Origin: Oceanobacillus luteolus
GTDB taxonomy: Bacteria; Bacillota; Bacilli; Bacillales; Amphibacillaceae
Reading direction: 5' to 3'
Assembly (NCBI RefSeq): GCF_023715655.1
Contig: NZ_JAMBON010000010.1
Location: 36,432-100,431, forward strand
Length of the DNA stretch: 64,000 nucleotides
Part shown: positions 62,250 to 64,000 of the stretch, one piece after another
How positions within the stretch are numbered: the stretch's first letter is position 1
Layout: each line of letters begins with the position of its first letter
Position numbers and translations under genes: made by a program
The notes under the pieces: generated by a model
What the model saw: only the letters and a program-made list of their open reading frames with translations
The model's database searches: none
What the model was told of the DNA's origin: nothing

Positions 62250-63884
62250 CTAATGATAGTCCCCGTTTGCTTCAGCGACCTTCATATTGCCATATTTTTG
62301 ACCACGGTTTTGGTAAAATTTTAATAAATGGTTTCCTAGTTTTAAATCACTGGCATAAATATATAAACCCTTTATTCCTCTCTTTAGTAGAACATTTATA
62401 GAATTTAGTATGATTTTTTCTTTAACAGCATCTGGATCTTTGAATTCATCTTTTCCTCTGAATGCCTCAGTATCCTTATAATTTTCGGTAATAATTTTCA
62501 GCTCGTTTTTGTCCTCGTCATAAGAAACTGAAGGCCCTAATATCACGCCTACATAATTCAAGTCAAAACCTTGGATTGTATAAATAGAACCAACTTCATC
62601 TATCGTTTCTTTTCTTTCTGCCCAGGTTGTATCTCCCATAGTAGTATTCCATGGTAATTTAAACTTGCCTTCAGTTATATAGTAAGTGCCCCCATCTTTT
62701 TTATGTACATAATCAAAAGTTGAAACCATCCTCGCCAAGCCAACTTGATTATTTTTCTCACGTATTTGTTTATACATATCATCTGCTGATTCAAATATTC
62801 GAAAATCAAAATTATTTTCTCGAGGAATAGGGGTAATTTTTTTCTCGACAAATTGGTCAATCCAATTTATCATCTCTTCACTTGCATTCATACGAAATTG
62901 ATTTTTCAAAATATATTCTTGTGACTTAACACCTTTTACAATCTGTCGTAACTTATTTTCATCCCAGTAACTTTTCATTTTTAATACTTGTTTATCATCG
63001 AATACTATAATAGCGATCTTGCTGTTTTTTATTATCTCTTCCAAATGATTATTCTCATTAAAATTATTGAATCGGTCAGGTTTTGTTAGGAGTAAATGTG
63101 CTTCGTCCACAAATACAATATCTGCTTTTTCATTAGACTTTTTTTGTCTGTTAATAAAGGAAGTAGGTTTATCAAAGTTATTCTTTTTAAGCGTCTTTAT
63201 TTTTCCCGCAATTTTTTGATATGTTTTTAACATTTCTGTGTGATTCACTAATAAGTAGTTGTTACTATTATAAAGTACTGAGGACTTTTCCTTTGCTAAT
63301 TCTTGAATTCGATTAAAGACTGCACTCAACACCACACTCTTACCTGTTCCTGCTTCACCTTTTACAAGAAAAACAAACGGTTCATCGCTATCCATTTGTT
63401 TTTCACAAACTTCAATAATCTTTTGTTTTAATTCTATTTGATCCGTTGATAACTCTTTAAAAGGAGACAGCTTATATATATCTTTGTTTTCGATAACATC
63501 TCTAGAGTTGTTGACTATTTTCTGCTGTCTTAATCGGTCCCATATTTCGTTAAATATTTTCTCATTATAAAATGGTTTGTCGTAGTAATTATGACTGATG
63601 CTATTAACTGTTTGACTTTTATTCTGCATTTTATACCGCTCATCTGCTAAGAAATAGTTAATTAATTTAGTTTCAATATTATAGGTAGCAGACCGATTAA
63701 ATTTCTCATGGATAATTATAGTCATCTTTTTTAATGATTTTCTTTCGGAGTTTTTCAAGTGATTTCTCAATCGATTTCTAATCGCTACCGTCTCCCCAAT
63801 ATATACCGTTGAATTATTATTTAAAAAGTAGACAACGGGATAGTCTGAATATCCTTTACCAGATAAGTTATTTGTAAGCCCGAA
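62250..63884 (-). pseudogene. GIY-YIG/Schlafen-group-3 (DUF2075) helicase, 5' end lost
   Basis: This protein has a GIY-YIG nuclease domain and a superfamily 1 helicase of the DUF2075/SLFN-g3 type: Walker A KGEAGTGKSVVL near 135-145, Walker B DIVFVDEAHLLL, then FRMNASEEM and YTIQGFDLNYVGVILG. The frame is open up to a stop at 63885-63887 and includes PVVYFLNN and VYIGETVAIRNRL of the GIY-YIG domain. No ATG, GTG or TTG precedes these codons; the first TTG at 63770 lies within the domain. About 20-30 N-terminal residues and the promoter seem to have been deleted. Without an unusual start, only a truncated helicase could be made. Confidence 0.75.
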
Positions 63885-63933
63885 CTAAGAAATTTTATAA
63901 TAGAAGCAACTAAAATTAAAAACAGAAACGCCA

Positions 63934-63977
63934 AATAACCGTGAATCTGAGATGTTTTAAACAGATTTACGGTTATT
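63934..63977 (+). terminator. plus-strand terminator near the broken helicase start
   Basis: Arms AATAACCGTGAATCTG and CAGATTTACGGTTATT, then TTATTTTTTT. No plus-strand gene ends at it, so it is probably the relic end of a gene lost at this junction. Confidence 0.65.
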
Positions 63978-64000
63978 TTATTTTTTTGCACATGTTGCTT

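Noticed and set aside
40800..64000. prophage or integrative element with integrase
   Set aside because: No integrase, recombinase, structural or replication gene is visible; the region is better described as a defence-rich island.

Overview
The window is low-GC Firmicute DNA, most likely from a moderately halotolerant member of the Bacillaceae (an Oceanobacillus/Virgibacillus-like organism). The grounds are AGGAGG-type ribosome sites, many TTG/GTG starts, sigma-A promoters, CcpA-type cre sites, lipobox binding proteins, a BCCT transporter and acidic extracytoplasmic proteins. No rRNA, tRNA, CRISPR array, prophage module or transposase was seen. The species cannot be fixed from the sequence alone.

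Region by region. (1) 0-6 kb: the 5' part of a threonine/serine dehydratase, then a two-gene azoline-peptide (LAP/TOMM) maturation cassette: a cyclodehydratase-docking/YcaO fusion and a SagB-type dehydrogenase carrying a frameshift. A serine peptidase of family S9 lies upstream. No precursor peptide is visible. (2) 6.4-14.5 kb: a coherent glycerophosphate locus with the antiterminator GlpP, a HAD-IIA phosphatase, an iron/phosphonate-type ABC importer and a secreted multidomain glycerophosphodiester phosphodiesterase. The importer and the esterase are divergent, and each has a hairpin-plus-T-run attenuator in its leader. (3) 14.5-20 kb: a complete dipeptide/oligopeptide ABC operon (B-C-D-F-A plus one unknown). 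(4) 20-25.8 kb: a nucleoside hydrolase with an apparent ATA start, a ferrochelatase-like paralogue, a chemoreceptor and a membrane-anchored Mrr-like nuclease. (5) 25.9-27.3 kb: two tandem copies of a unit made of promoter, structured leader with terminator, and a 34-36 residue membrane peptide. (6) 27.3-39.1 kb: M28 aminopeptidase, BCCT carrier, small hypotheticals, two SDR dehydrogenases, TetR, an acetolactate-synthase-like enzyme, a methyltransferase and an Asp-box protein with its membrane partner; decayed gene copies lie between them.

(7) 39.4-51.9 kb begins the defence-rich part: a small frameshifted gene, a holin-like toxin plus a decayed copy, a full Wadjet operon in the order jetD-jetA-jetB-jetC, a Phd/ParE toxin-antitoxin pair, a DUF6398/CcbP-like fusion protein with a small partner, and a second, truncated jetD in direct orientation. 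The two jetD copies bracket the toxin-antitoxin pair and the fusion protein. (8) 52.3-56.4 kb: an orphan oligopeptide-binding lipoprotein, a TetR regulator and a divergent aldehyde dehydrogenase with a cre site. (9) 56.6-64 kb: a type IV McrB/McrC-like restriction pair, a MazG-like pyrophosphohydrolase and a GIY-YIG/Schlafen-group-3 helicase that has lost its 5' end.

The most promising leads are the GlpP-linked transporter/esterase locus with paired attenuators, the tandem leader-RNA/membrane-peptide units, the jetD duplication around accessory cargo, and the helicase-MazG-McrBC cluster.
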